Below, one piece after another: positions 1 to 9,500 of a stretch of 35,783 bases of DNA. How positions within the stretch are numbered: the stretch's first letter is position 1; the number at the start of each line of letters is the position of its first letter. The stretch lies in assembly GCA_001791305.1 (NCBI GenBank), contig MGEI01000005.1, forward strand, positions 274,783 through 310,565, given 5' to 3'. Position numbers and translations under genes: made by a program. Under the pieces are notes generated by a model that saw only the letters and a program-made list of their open reading frames with translations, had not been told where the DNA came from and searched no databases. Origin of the DNA: Candidatus Uhrbacteria bacterium RIFCSPLOWO2_01_FULL_47_17. Its GTDB lineage: Bacteria; Patescibacteriota; Patescibacteriia; UBA9934; GWF2-40-263.

Positions 1-34
1 ACCAAGCCGATAGATCGCAAAATTTTTATGTTTT

Positions 35-110
35 GTCCTCATAGCATAATTGGATAGTGCTACAGCGTCCTAAGCTGTTGATGGTGGTTCAAATCCCCCT
101 GAGGACACCA
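35..110 (+). tRNA. tRNA-Arg(CCU)
   Basis: A complete 76-nt cloverleaf. The 7-bp acceptor GTCCTCA pairs with TGAGGAC, the D arm is GCAT/GTGC, and the anticodon stem ACAGC/GCTGT encloses loop GTCCTAA with anticodon CCU at 69-71. The T loop is TTCAAAT. The 3' CCA is encoded (108-110). The T stem has one U-C mismatch. It should read AGG codons. It lies only 33 nt upstream of the HAD gene and may share its transcript. Confidence 0.95.
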
Positions 111-123
111 CAAAACCTTTTTA

Positions 124-139
124 TTTTTCACGTGAAACA
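124..139. promoter_or_regulatory. parS-like ParB binding site 1
   Basis: The 16-mer TTTTTCACGTGAAACA matches the classical bacterial parS consensus TGTTTCACGTGAAACA at 15 of 16 positions. It lies between the tRNA and the HAD reading frame. A second site lies at 859-874. ParB nucleates on such sites near the origin. No parA or parB gene is in the window. Confidence 0.75.
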
Positions 140-143
140 TTTT

Positions 144-785
144 GTGAATTTTCCAGCCAACACCAAAGCCGTTCTTTTTGACATGGACGGCGTCATCTTT
201 AATACAGAAGATTTGGCACATGATGCTTTTGTTAAACTAGGACTTGAATTCGGTGGAACCTTCGAGGAAACAGATCATAAAGCGATCCTTGGCTCAACAC
301 AATCGTATTGGAGCCACTATTTGATGGAAAAGTGGAGTGTTTCGATGGGTGAAGGAGAATTTAGGGCTTTATTTTGGAAGCTTCTCGAAGAACAGACAAA
401 AAATAAGATCGCTTTTATGCCAGGTTTCTTCGACTGTATTGAGAATATTCACGCAAAATCATTTAAAATTGCTCTTGTAACAAGTTCGCCGAGATTTGAA
501 GTGGAATCGCTGCTTAAACGTTTTAATATTCACCATTTCTTTGATGAAATTGTGGCAGGTGACGAAATCAGTCGTGGAAAGCCTGATCCAAGTCCGTATT
601 TGCTTGCAATGAAGCGCTTGTCTTTGTCACCAGGTGATTGTGTAGTCATTGAGGATTCCCTAAGTGGGGTTCGTTCTGGTAAAGCAGCTGTCTGTTTTGT
701 TATTGCTGTACCAACGAGTCATGCGGATGGATTAAACTACGAAGAGGCAGATGTTGTCCTAAAAAGTTTAGAAGAGCTGACGTAA
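144..785 (+). CDS. HAD-family phosphatase, beta-phosphoglucomutase-like
   Basis: This 213-aa protein is a haloacid dehalogenase-superfamily hydrolase, probably a cytosolic sugar-phosphate or nucleotide phosphatase/phosphomutase. Motif I is FDMDGVIFNTED near the N-terminus, with the nucleophile and acid/base aspartates. Motif II is LVTSSP. Motif III is the lysine in RGKPDPSPY, and motif IV is VVIEDSLSG. The helical cap lies between motifs I and II, as in the PGMB-like subclass. The frame is open back into the tRNA, so the start is uncertain. GTG at 144 places motif I at residue 12; GTG at 132 lies inside the parS palindrome. No Shine-Dalgarno (SD) sequence is visible for either. The substrate cannot be inferred. 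Confidence 0.85.
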   Translation: MNFPANTKAVLFDMDGVIFNTEDLAHDAFVKLGLEFGGTFEETDHKAILGSTQSYWSHYLMEKWSVSMGEGEFRALFWKLLEEQTKNKIAFMPGFFDCIENIHAKSFKIALVTSSPRFEVESLLKRFNIHHFFDEIVAGDEISRGKPDPSPYLLAMKRLSLSPGDCVVIEDSLSGVRSGKAAVCFVIAVPTSHADGLNYEEADVVLKSLEELT

Positions 786-858
786 AGCGTTGCTTTGAAG
801 GTAGTCAAAAGGGAATCAGCAGATCTTAAAAGCACTGCGCATTTGACTCGGTGTTTTT

Positions 859-874
859 TGTTTCACGTGAAACG
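859..874. promoter_or_regulatory. parS-like ParB binding site 2
   Basis: The 16-mer TGTTTCACGTGAAACG differs from the parS consensus only in the last base. Its core GTTTCACGTGAAAC is a perfect 14-bp palindrome. It lies in an AT-rich non-coding stretch, about 730 bp from site 1. Confidence 0.8.
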
Positions 875-940
875 AAATTTAGAAATTTTGAGCTTATAAA
901 GGCTTGTTTGGCTACAATAGCGTAGACAAAATTTAAAAAC

Positions 941-949
941 TGTGGATAA
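941..949 (-). promoter_or_regulatory. DnaA-box match
   Basis: TGTGGATAA is the exact reverse complement of the consensus DnaA box TTATCCACA. It sits in the AT-rich 786-1096 gap, 67 bp from parS site 2. A single 9-mer can occur by chance. I see no cluster of boxes, so this alone does not mark oriC. Confidence 0.4.
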
Positions 950-1047
950 CTTTTAAAAAAGTCAGTTTTACAGTATTTTTGACAAAAATTTATGAGTAGA
1001 AAATGAGAGAGATCAATTATTTCATCTAAATTTAGCTTAAATATGGC

Positions 1048-1076
1048 TTGACGAAATTTGTTGTTCATGATACAAT
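1048..1076 (+). promoter_or_regulatory. Sigma-70-type promoter of the surface-protein locus
   Basis: The -35 box TTGACG (1048-1053) and -10 box TACAAT (1071-1076) are separated by exactly 17 nt. Transcription should start near 1083. That excludes the upstream ATG at 1079 and supports ATG 1097 for the first gene. Confidence 0.8.
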
Positions 1077-1096
1077 AGATGCGTAAAGGTCAAGAT

Positions 1097-2008
1097 ATGA
1101 AAAAGTCTATTGCCGCCTTTGTTCTTGTGGGGTTTTTTATATACACGAACCCTGTAGGTGCAGAGATGACATCCACAAACTACCAAATCCGTTGGGACTC
1201 CTTAACCGAGGGAGGTTCTGATACATCCACCTCAACCAATTATGGCATTCATGATTCGGTTGGTGGAAACGCGCTTGGAAATTCAACAAGCACGAATTAT
1301 CAGACGGACAGTGGGTATCGCGCTGGAATCTTTGATCAGGTCATTACATTTGACGTTTTGCTTCAAAATACGTCTGACGCACGCGCAGTCTCAGCACGAA
1401 GCGGCACGACCGTTTCAACGGCGGCAACAACGGGCCTGGCTGCTGGCGGATATGTTGCGCTGATTCAAGATTTGGGAGCGAGTCAGGTTTCCGCGATAGG
1501 AAAAATCACAAGCGTTTCTTCCGGGGTATCTGTGACCGTTGATGCGTGGTCAGATAACGGAACAACTCCAACGATCGATGGGTCTAACGATTTTCTTTAC
1601 CCATTAAACAGTTCGGCTATTGGGCTTGGACAGTTGAGTAGCTCAAATATTACAACGGCGGTGATTGCTTTTGAGGTCACCGCAGATCTCACAAACGGAT
1701 ATTCCGTTCAAATCATGGCAGATGGAAATCTGAGTAGTGGCGCAAACACCATCAACAATGTTGCAGATGGTGCCGTAACCGCAGGGGTAGGAGAATATGG
1801 CGCAATTTCGTCGGATACGAGTATCACAACCTCCACGTTTGATTCACAAGACACGGCGATTACCACTTCTTTTCAAGATGTTGCAACAGAAACGAGCGCC
1901 AAGTATTTCAAGAGAAATTTTTTAACGCTGAAAGCGGCTCCGTCTACAGCAACGATTAGTGGAAACTATTCCCAATCAATCACCTTGATTGCTTCCGGTA
2001 ACTTCTAA
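1097..2008 (+). CDS. Exported surface protein with repeated STNY motifs
   Basis: A 303-aa protein with a signal peptide: basic MKK start, hydrophobic core, likely cleavage after VGA. The mature N-terminus carries three copies of a T/S-STNY motif (TSTNYQI, TSTNYGI, TSTNYQT) within about 60 residues. The rest is Ser/Thr/Ala-rich and probably beta-rich. There is no C-terminal membrane anchor and no catalytic motif that I recognise. ATG 1097 is preferred over ATG 1079 because it has AAAGGT upstream and lies downstream of the predicted transcription start. It is the first gene of a tightly spaced exported-protein operon; the next gene begins one base after its stop. Its function is unknown. A structural or S-layer-associated role is inference from context. 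Confidence 0.8.
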   Translation: MKKSIAAFVLVGFFIYTNPVGAEMTSTNYQIRWDSLTEGGSDTSTSTNYGIHDSVGGNALGNSTSTNYQTDSGYRAGIFDQVITFDVLLQNTSDARAVSARSGTTVSTAATTGLAAGGYVALIQDLGASQVSAIGKITSVSSGVSVTVDAWSDNGTTPTIDGSNDFLYPLNSSAIGLGQLSSSNITTAVIAFEVTADLTNGYSVQIMADGNLSSGANTINNVADGAVTAGVGEYGAISSDTSITTSTFDSQDTAITTSFQDVATETSAKYFKRNFLTLKAAPSTATISGNYSQSITLIASGNF

Positions 2009-2009
2009 T

Positions 2010-2927
2010 ATGAAACTTCGAGCTCTCATCACATCTCTTATCTTGTTCGCGATACCACTCTGCATGCACGCTGCGGCTGTTTCGCCTGCAACGATTGACT
2101 TGGTGGGCGGCCGAGGTGAATCGATTCCTTCCGCTTTTACCGTGATCAATACGCAGACAACAAGTCAAACCTATTATCTCGACACACTTTCCTTTACAGG
2201 AAAAGATGAATCTGGTGAGCCGCAGTTTTCCTCGGATGCATTAGATGATGGCCTATCAAAATGGATCGTATTTCTCTCAGACCGTGTCGTGGTTCCGGCA
2301 AGATCAAAAGTAGAAGTTCCGTTTACCGTGCAGGTGCCAGCCGACGTTGCCTCAGGAACCTATCAATCAGCCATCACGGTCTCGAGTGCTCCGACGGAAG
2401 TGGTCGCAACAAATGGGGCAATCATCGAGGCAAAAACAGCCATCCTCGTCTTTCTCAACGTTAAAGGCGATTCTGTAAAAAAGGCAGCGCTTCTCGATTT
2501 TCTCCCAAGCAGGAAAGGAATTCGAACAAACTTACATCAAACAGTGACCTACCGCATTCAGAATCAAGGGAATGTCTATACAATTCCAGAAGGAACGATT
2601 GAGCTGAAAGATCTATTTGGTCGAACACTGCAGATTAGAGACGCAAACGAAGCAAAACATCGAGTCCTTCCCATGTCAACAAGATCGATTTCGGTCACGA
2701 GTCAGAAACCGAATAGGTTTCTGACTATCTTACAAGATCAGACAAGACTTTTCGCGATTGGTCCAATACAAGCAACGCTCTCTGTGAATCTCGGAGAAGG
2801 ATTTGACCCAATTCGCGCAACAACTTCATTTTGGTACATCCCATATCAACTCCTTCTAACGTCTTTATTCTTCCTCGGTCTCGTGTTTCTTGGATATCGA
2901 TATATTTCAAAAATTAAAAAAACGTAG
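2010..2927 (+). CDS. Exported Ig-like protein with C-terminal membrane anchor (DUF916/WxL-interacting-like)
   Basis: A 305-aa protein. It has a signal peptide (MKLRALITSLILFAIPLC) followed by AVSPATIDLVGGRGESIPSA and an extended beta-rich region with the feel of Ig-like or DUF916-type extracellular domains. A C-terminal transmembrane helix (LLLTSLFFLGLVFLGYRY) is followed by a short basic tail, SKIKKT. The predicted topology is outside-facing and anchored at the C-terminus. ATG 2010 starts one base after the upstream stop, so translational coupling is likely. An upstream TTG at 1989 is in frame but would precede the signal peptide. A role in holding or positioning the two large neighbouring proteins is inference. 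The DUF916-like label is based on the overall pattern, not on a profile search. Confidence 0.75.
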   Translation: MKLRALITSLILFAIPLCMHAAAVSPATIDLVGGRGESIPSAFTVINTQTTSQTYYLDTLSFTGKDESGEPQFSSDALDDGLSKWIVFLSDRVVVPARSKVEVPFTVQVPADVASGTYQSAITVSSAPTEVVATNGAIIEAKTAILVFLNVKGDSVKKAALLDFLPSRKGIRTNLHQTVTYRIQNQGNVYTIPEGTIELKDLFGRTLQIRDANEAKHRVLPMSTRSISVTSQKPNRFLTILQDQTRLFAIGPIQATLSVNLGEGFDPIRATTSFWYIPYQLLLTSLFFLGLVFLGYRYISKIKKT

Positions 2928-2928
2928 T

Positions 2929-5900
2929 GTGTGTCAAAAACGGCTGTCCATTATTTCGAACATTGTTTCAATCGCGGTCATTATGACGGCGCTTGTGGCG
3001 GCTGTTCGAGTAAGCGCGGCAACCGTTACGAGTGCAAATGATTACGCTACAACGCTTCAAACATCACAGTCAGCCAATCATGAGGTGCTCTTTACAACTC
3101 CTTCAGGTATTTCAGAGGGTCAAACGGTGACACTCACGTTTGGTTCAGGTTTCACCACAACGTCGATCATCGAAGATGATGTTGATGTAGCAGATGATGG
3201 AACAGAAATGACAACAGCTGCAACGTGCGCAGGTTCTGAAAAAGCATCCATTGCTCTCTCATCGAATATTTTGACCGTGACGATTTGTGCGGGCGATGGT
3301 GGTGCTATTGCGGCAACAAGCGTTGTGCGTATTCGTATTGGAACAAACGCAACAAGTTCGGGGACAGGTGCAAACCGAATCACGAATCCATCAACGGCCG
3401 CAAATCATTTTGTGACGATTGGTGGTACGTTTAGTGATTCTGGGGCGATTGTTTTGCCAATCAATTCAAATTCGAACGCTATTTCCGTAACCGCAACTGT
3501 TCCAAGTGTTTCAATTGACAGTGGCGTAAGTTGTACCCAAAATTGTACACCTCCCCCCAATCAAGTGGATGTAACTCCACCTGTCATTTCACAAATCGTT
3601 GTAAGCAACGTTACAAAAACAAGCGCAACGATTAGTTGGACGACGAACGAAGATTCGAGCTCACGTGTCAATTATGGATTGACAGATTCCTTTGAATTGG
3701 GATTTGTGTTGGATTCAGCATTGGTAAAGAGTCACACGATTTCTCTTGCAGGTTTGCAAGAAGGGAAGACGTATTATTTTCAGGTGAAGTCCGCAGATGT
3801 ATCGAATAATATTGCAACGTCCGCAACACAGACATTTAATACGATCGATGAAACAGCTCCAGTTATTTCCAATATTGTTGTTACGAACATCACAAAGTCG
3901 GGCGCAACAGTGAGTTGGAGTACCAATGAGGCTGCAACGGGAACGATTGATTATGGGCTTACAACGGCATACGGTGCAACGCAGACGAGTGCGACGCTTG
4001 CAACGAGCCATACGTTTATTTTGAGTGGACTTCAAAGTAATTCCACCTATCATTTCCGTGTGAAGTCACAGGATGCGTCTTCGAATCTTGCGACATCTTC
4101 TGATCAAACATTCGTTACGCTTGCGAATCTTCCACCAACAAACGTTGCGGGTTTAACGATCACTTCAGGAGATAAAACACTCACCCTTAACTGGACAAAC
4201 CCAGCAGAGGATGATTTTGCGGGCGTGCGTGTTTTGCGATGTCTTTCTGGTTTTCCAAATGGTCCAACAGATTCTTCCTGTGTGGTTGTTTTGAATAACA
4301 GCACATCCCAAACACTCGTTCAAACGAATCTTACAAACAAAACAGCGTATTATTTTGGTGTCTTTGCAAAAGACACAGCTTCGCAGTTCGCTTCTGGCGC
4401 GCTTATCTCGGGTCAACCAAGCGCTCCAGAAATAGAGGTGCTAAGTGTATGTGGAGATCAGGTCTGTAGCGCAACAGAATCTGCCTCTTCATGCTCAGCC
4501 GATTGCTCCGCACCCCCTGCAGTTCAGCCGGGGCAACCGGGGTCAGTCTGCGGCGATAATGTATGCACAGCTCCAGAAACAGCCACATCATGTTCAGCTG
4601 ATTGTGCGGTCCAAACGACACAACCAGGCGTGCCTCCTTCCACAACGGTTGGAAGTTCATGTGGCAATGGAATCTGTGACCAGTCCGAGTCCACGTTTAT
4701 CTGTTCGTCAGATTGCAAAACCGTTGAACCAACTGCTCCCGGGTCAGGAGCAGGAACGCTCACATTTGCAGATGTTCAGATCACTGTTGGAATCGGAACC
4801 ATTCAGTTATCAAGCACCAATGGATACATTGAAGTTTTGCCTCGCACCCCAATGCTTATTCGGGTACCGGCAAACACGCTTGGAACCGGTGTTGATCGCG
4901 TAACGCTCGCGATCGGTGCCGACTCGTACATTTTGCGTCCTGTGACACAGGTGAGCCGTTCATCTGTCTCCGCGTCCATTGTGGTCGCGGCGTCTACAGA
5001 GACGGCATCCGTTCTTTTTTATGAGGCCGACGTCTTAACACCGAGCGAATTATCGCTCAATCCCGTAACCGTTTTTGTTGAATACACAAACGGCCAAACC
5101 AAGAATGTTTCTTCGTTTCTTCGTGTTGTCGCTCCGGGCATCACGTATGAAATCATCGATGGAGAAGAAACAGGCATGGCGGGAACAACCGTGACGTTGT
5201 ATCAAGGTCCTGGAAATGGTCTCGTATGGGATGGTTCACCCTACGGCGCACAAAATCCAACGACGAGTACAACAAACGGATCGTTTGCTTGGTATGTTCC
5301 AAATGGACTTTATTTTGTCCATGCGGAACGTGATATGTATGCTTCCATCGACACACCTGTGCTCGATGTGAAAAATAACATTGTCAATCCACGCATCTTG
5401 ATGACATCTCTTGTCAAAGAAGAGGAAAGCCCTTTGCAAACGGCGACGGAAGCCGTGCTTGCAACGGTTGTCAATCAAGGGACTGTGAAACAGATCACAG
5501 CAACGATTCAAAAGATTTCAGAGTCAAAAGCCGTCCAGGCAGTCACCGAAAGTCTTGAAACCGTTCGTTCCATTCCAGCGGTGCAAACCGCTGCGGATGT
5601 CTCGGTTCCAACGCTCGTTGTTTCTGCGGGTTCAAGTGTCATCGTGTTAACAGCGGCATTCGATTTTCTTCCGTTTGTTCAATATCTTTTTACCGCGCCA
5701 GTCCTCTTTTTTGGGCGCCGCAAACGAAAGTCCTTCGGAGTCATCTTTAACGCGGTCAGTAAGGAGCCAATTGGTCTCGCTGTTGTGCGTCTTTATCAGG
5801 TAAAAGACGAGCAAGAGCTTCCAGGCAAATTGGTGAAAAGTCGTGTGACGGACAAAGGTGGACGATTCTTTTTCTTGGTTCAGCCAGGACTTTATCGTCT

Positions 5901-6525
5901 GACGGTCACAAAGTCAGGGTTTCAATTCCCTACTCAACATCTCAAAGAGAAAAAAGAGGACGTACAATTCATCGACTTATATCATGGAGAATTGTTACGC
6001 GTGACAGATGCCGATGCGGTTATTACCCCTAATATCCCGCTCGATCCATCTGTTGCAGCGGAATTTCATGAACCAAAGAGTATTCAATGGCATGCGCGTT
6101 TACGCGTGATTCAGCACTCCATCGCCTTATTTGGCGTCATTGCTTCCATTGTTTTAGCGATCATCCGACCGAACGTGCTTGCGGCCGCGATGGTGCTTCT
6201 ACAAATCGGAATCTATCTATTAGTGCAGCGACTCGCGAAACCTCGCAAACCGAAATCTTGGGGAATTGTTTACGACAAAAATACCGGCCGTCCGGTCGCA
6301 AATGTGGTCGCGCGTATTTTTGAGCCGAAATATAACAAGCTTCTTGAAACACAAGTCACCGACGCCAAAGGACGATACTCCTTCCTTCTCGGACCGGCCG
6401 AGTACTATGCCGTGTTCGAAAAGGAAGGATATCGATCCACACAGGTCAATCCAATCGACTTCAGAAAAGACAAAGAGGCAAAAGATTTCTCGATGGACGT
6501 TAACTTATTTACGAAAGCGACTTAA
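2929..6525 (+). CDS. Large multidomain surface protein: FN3 domains, Cys-rich repeats, carboxypeptidase-regulatory-like domains
   Basis: 1198 aa from GTG 2929, which lies one base after the upstream stop and gives a normal signal peptide (MCQKRLSII..., AxA-like end VRVSA). A longer TTG start at 2890 is possible. In order: an N-terminal beta domain; three fibronectin type III-like domains at about 215-500 (two open with PPVIS/APVIS and carry TSATISWTTNE or SGATVSWSTNE); three Cys-rich repeats of the form CGDxxC...CSADC at about 506-595; a beta region with a carboxypeptidase-regulatory-like fold; a hydrophobic segment near 894-929; a second such domain (GVIFNAVSKEPIGLAVVRLY); two hydrophobic helices near 1063-1103; and a third such domain (GIVYDKNTGRPVANVVARIF). 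The soluble domains straddle membrane segments, so some face the cytoplasm. No enzyme motif is seen. An adhesin or envelope scaffold is inferred. Confidence 0.85.
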   Translation: MCQKRLSIISNIVSIAVIMTALVAAVRVSAATVTSANDYATTLQTSQSANHEVLFTTPSGISEGQTVTLTFGSGFTTTSIIEDDVDVADDGTEMTTAATCAGSEKASIALSSNILTVTICAGDGGAIAATSVVRIRIGTNATSSGTGANRITNPSTAANHFVTIGGTFSDSGAIVLPINSNSNAISVTATVPSVSIDSGVSCTQNCTPPPNQVDVTPPVISQIVVSNVTKTSATISWTTNEDSSSRVNYGLTDSFELGFVLDSALVKSHTISLAGLQEGKTYYFQVKSADVSNNIATSATQTFNTIDETAPVISNIVVTNITKSGATVSWSTNEAATGTIDYGLTTAYGATQTSATLATSHTFILSGLQSNSTYHFRVKSQDASSNLATSSDQTFVTLANLPPTNVAGLTITSGDKTLTLNWTNPAEDDFAGVRVLRCLSGFPNGPTDSSCVVVLNNSTSQTLVQTNLTNKTAYYFGVFAKDTASQFASGALISGQPSAPEIEVLSVCGDQVCSATESASSCSADCSAPPAVQPGQPGSVCGDNVCTAPETATSCSADCAVQTTQPGVPPSTTVGSSCGNGICDQSESTFICSSDCKTVEPTAPGSGAGTLTFADVQITVGIGTIQLSSTNGYIEVLPRTPMLIRVPANTLGTGVDRVTLAIGADSYILRPVTQVSRSSVSASIVVAASTETASVLFYEADVLTPSELSLNPVTVFVEYTNGQTKNVSSFLRVVAPGITYEIIDGEETGMAGTTVTLYQGPGNGLVWDGSPYGAQNPTTSTTNGSFAWYVPNGLYFVHAERDMYASIDTPVLDVKNNIVNPRILMTSLVKEEESPLQTATEAVLATVVNQGTVKQITATIQKISESKAVQAVTESLETVRSIPAVQTAADVSVPTLVVSAGSSVIVLTAAFDFLPFVQYLFTAPVLFFGRRKRKSFGVIFNAVSKEPIGLAVVRLYQVKDEQELPGKLVKSRVTDKGGRFFFLVQPGLYRLTVTKSGFQFPTQHLKEKKEDVQFIDLYHGELLRVTDADAVITPNIPLDPSVAAEFHEPKSIQWHARLRVIQHSIALFGVIASIVLAIIRPNVLAAAMVLLQIGIYLLVQRLAKPRKPKSWGIVYDKNTGRPVANVVARIFEPKYNKLLETQVTDAKGRYSFLLGPAEYYAVFEKEGYRSTQVNPIDFRKDKEAKDFSMDVNLFTKAT

Positions 6526-6536
6526 CACACGGAGGT

Positions 6537-9500
6537 ATGTCAACGCACGTGCGCAGACAATTCGCATCGTTCCTTCTCATGGTTACATTTTTTGTGACCA
6601 TGGTTGGTGTTGCGCGTGCGGCAACAACACCGCCGAATCTCGTGAGCTATCAAGGGCGCGTCTTAAATGCAAATGGAGTTCCGGTGACAGACGCCTCGCT
6701 TTCTATCGTGTTTAAATTATATGACGCTTCATCCGGTGGAACGTGTTTGTGGTCAAACTCGAGTTCAAGCTGTGCGACCTCTACGGCGCGCACAGTCACG
6801 TTGAGTTCGGGTTTGTTCAGTGAAAATTTAGGAGATACAGCGCATGCGACTCCGTATGCAGCCATTGCTGATACAGTCTTTTCGGATAACGCAGCTGTTT
6901 ATCTTGGCATTACGATTGGTTCGGATTCTGAGATGACGCCACGCAAGCGCATGACAGCCGCGCCATATGCGCTCAACGCAGAAAATATTGATGGAATTGA
7001 CTCTACAAGTTTGGTGCGTACATCGGCCACAGAGAACTTTGATCTCTCATCGGCAAAGTTCCTTGGGACTTACCCGTTTGTGTTTGAGGGCGCAACAACC
7101 AACAGTATTACAACAACATTTGCGTTTACAGATCCGGCATTAACAAACAAAATCATCACGTTTCCGAATACAACCGGAACGGTCGTCACAACAGGTGACA
7201 CGGGAGGCGTGACTTCAACCATGATAACAGACGGAACAATTTTAAACGCAGACATAAATACATCTGCCGCAATTGATTTTTCTAAATTTGCAACCCTTAC
7301 TTCAGGAAATATTTTGGTCGGTAGTGCGGGAGAGGTCGCAACGTCCGTTGCTTTGAGCGGTGATGCCACGCTTGTCGCGAGTGGTGCACTTTCAATTGCT
7401 TCCAATGTCCTTGATTTTGATAATTTTGCGGATGCACTCGCACTTGATGCGGCTACATCGATCACCGGAGCCGCAGGAGAAACATTTCAATTTTCACGAA
7501 CGCTCACAAATGCGACAGCAGAAAATGGATTATATCTTACCGTAACGGCACAAGACGGCACATCATCAACAACTTCACAGTACGGACTGCTCCTCGATAA
7601 TGCCGCTTCGACAGAGGGTCTCGATGGCGGACTCGTTCTTCAAAACACAGATGCGGATGATGCGGTTGGCGCCGGAATTCTATTTGCCGCCGGTGGTGCG
7701 GGAACAGATTTTACTTACGGAATCGATTTTACCGCAGCTTCGTTTGGAACTGCGGCAATCAGGCTCGGTTCAAACACTCTCTCAGGAACAACTGCTGTGA
7801 TCGATTTCACTGGCTTTGATGTTGCCGCAACCACAGGAGCAACCGTGATTGCCGGTTCCGCAGACGGGATAACCGCACTTACTTTGTCTCTTGGAGATAT
7901 TCTCGTTTCAAATGGGGACCTCAATCTTTCTGGAGGAGATTTTAATGTTACATTAGATGCAACAGATGACGTAAATATTACAAAAACTGCGCAGGCAGCT
8001 TCAACAGAAGAAGGTCTTGCGATTGCATTTACAACAGGGGCGGGAGATGGTCAGGACGTGTATTCAGCATTGAAAGTTACAACCACAAACGCAGTAGACC
8101 ACTTAGGAACGGGGGTAAACTTTGACAGTGTTTACGGAATTAATATAGGGAATCTTTCCGCAGCTGACTCTGATGCAAATGAAATGGCTATTTACATTGG
8201 GGATACCTGGGATTCCCAAATTCGTTTTGCAGATACATCAACAAGCATCAGTATTGAAAATGCGGGAACAATTACGTTTGAGGATGGAATAGGAAATGAT
8301 CTTATGCTCATTGCGGATGGGGGTACGGTTGGAAATGTGACCGTGACGGGAGACTTGGCTGTTTCAGACGGGGATCTCACAACAACCGCAACAACCGCAA
8401 CGCTTTTTAATACAAACGCCACCACGCTCTCTTTGGGTGGCGCGGCAACCACCGCACTCAATTTGGGAAATGGATCTGGAAACTATAGCGCCATTAACAT
8501 TGGAAGCGGTACCGGAACACACACGATTAGCATTGCAGGATTTGCTGCAACTGGAGCGGATAACGTTTATATTGGAACAGGAGGAGGAACCGATGCAATT
8601 GTGATTGGAAGTGCAACAGGTGCGACGTCGGACATAAGAGGGACGGCTATTGATATTGGAACCGGAGGTTCGAACCCATCAGACATTATTATTGGAAATC
8701 CACACGTAGATTCTTCCACGTATATTTATGCAGGTGGTGCATGGGAAATTACATCAGCAGGTTTGATTCTCATGGGTGCGAATTTGGAGTCTCAAGCGAC
8801 CACAATCAATCTGTTTGATGATTTGCTCACCGACGACTCCACGATTGATTTTGGTGGTGTGACCGTAGATTCTGCAAACACGATTAACATTGCAACAGAA
8901 GGAACAACAGCGGATACAATTACGATTGGAAACACACACGCAAGCTCTGCGCTTAACCTTAAAGGTGGAACCGTTGCTCTTACTGGTGCGGCAACAACGG
9001 GAACCACCACAACTTCCGCTTTTACATTAAATGACACCGCGTTGACATCGGGTACGTTGTTGTATGGTGATCTGCGCGGGACAAGTGGGACGGCATTGAA
9101 TTTTGCTTATGGTGGGGCCGTCACCCAATCCACGGGGGCATTTACAGGTTTGGTTCTTGACCTCACAAATCTTACGGGTGCTAACGGACTTGACATGACA
9201 AATGTAGCGTTAACAACAAAAGGACAAACACGCAGCGGGGCCGGTACAGAAGTTGTAAGTGGTGTAACCGTTGCAAGCAGCGGCGCATTAATGCAAGACA
9301 CAGCTGCAGGAACGTTTTCTTGGTATGGAGCGAACATCACCTCACCAGCCGCAACAGCAAACTTTGCTGGAAGTCTCATGAGAGAGAGTGCGTTTAGAGC
9401 GAGTCTCTCTGCAATTACAGGAACAGCAGGAAGTGTATTTTCAAATGGATTTGATGTAGTGATTCCAGATTCTGCAATCGTCACAGGTGGGTTCATGAAC

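Noticed and set aside
826..1068. 80-codon minus-strand frame in the parS/DnaA-box gap
   Set aside because: AT-driven composition (Phe/Lys/Asn), no SD site, reads through the parS palindrome and overlaps the promoter region.
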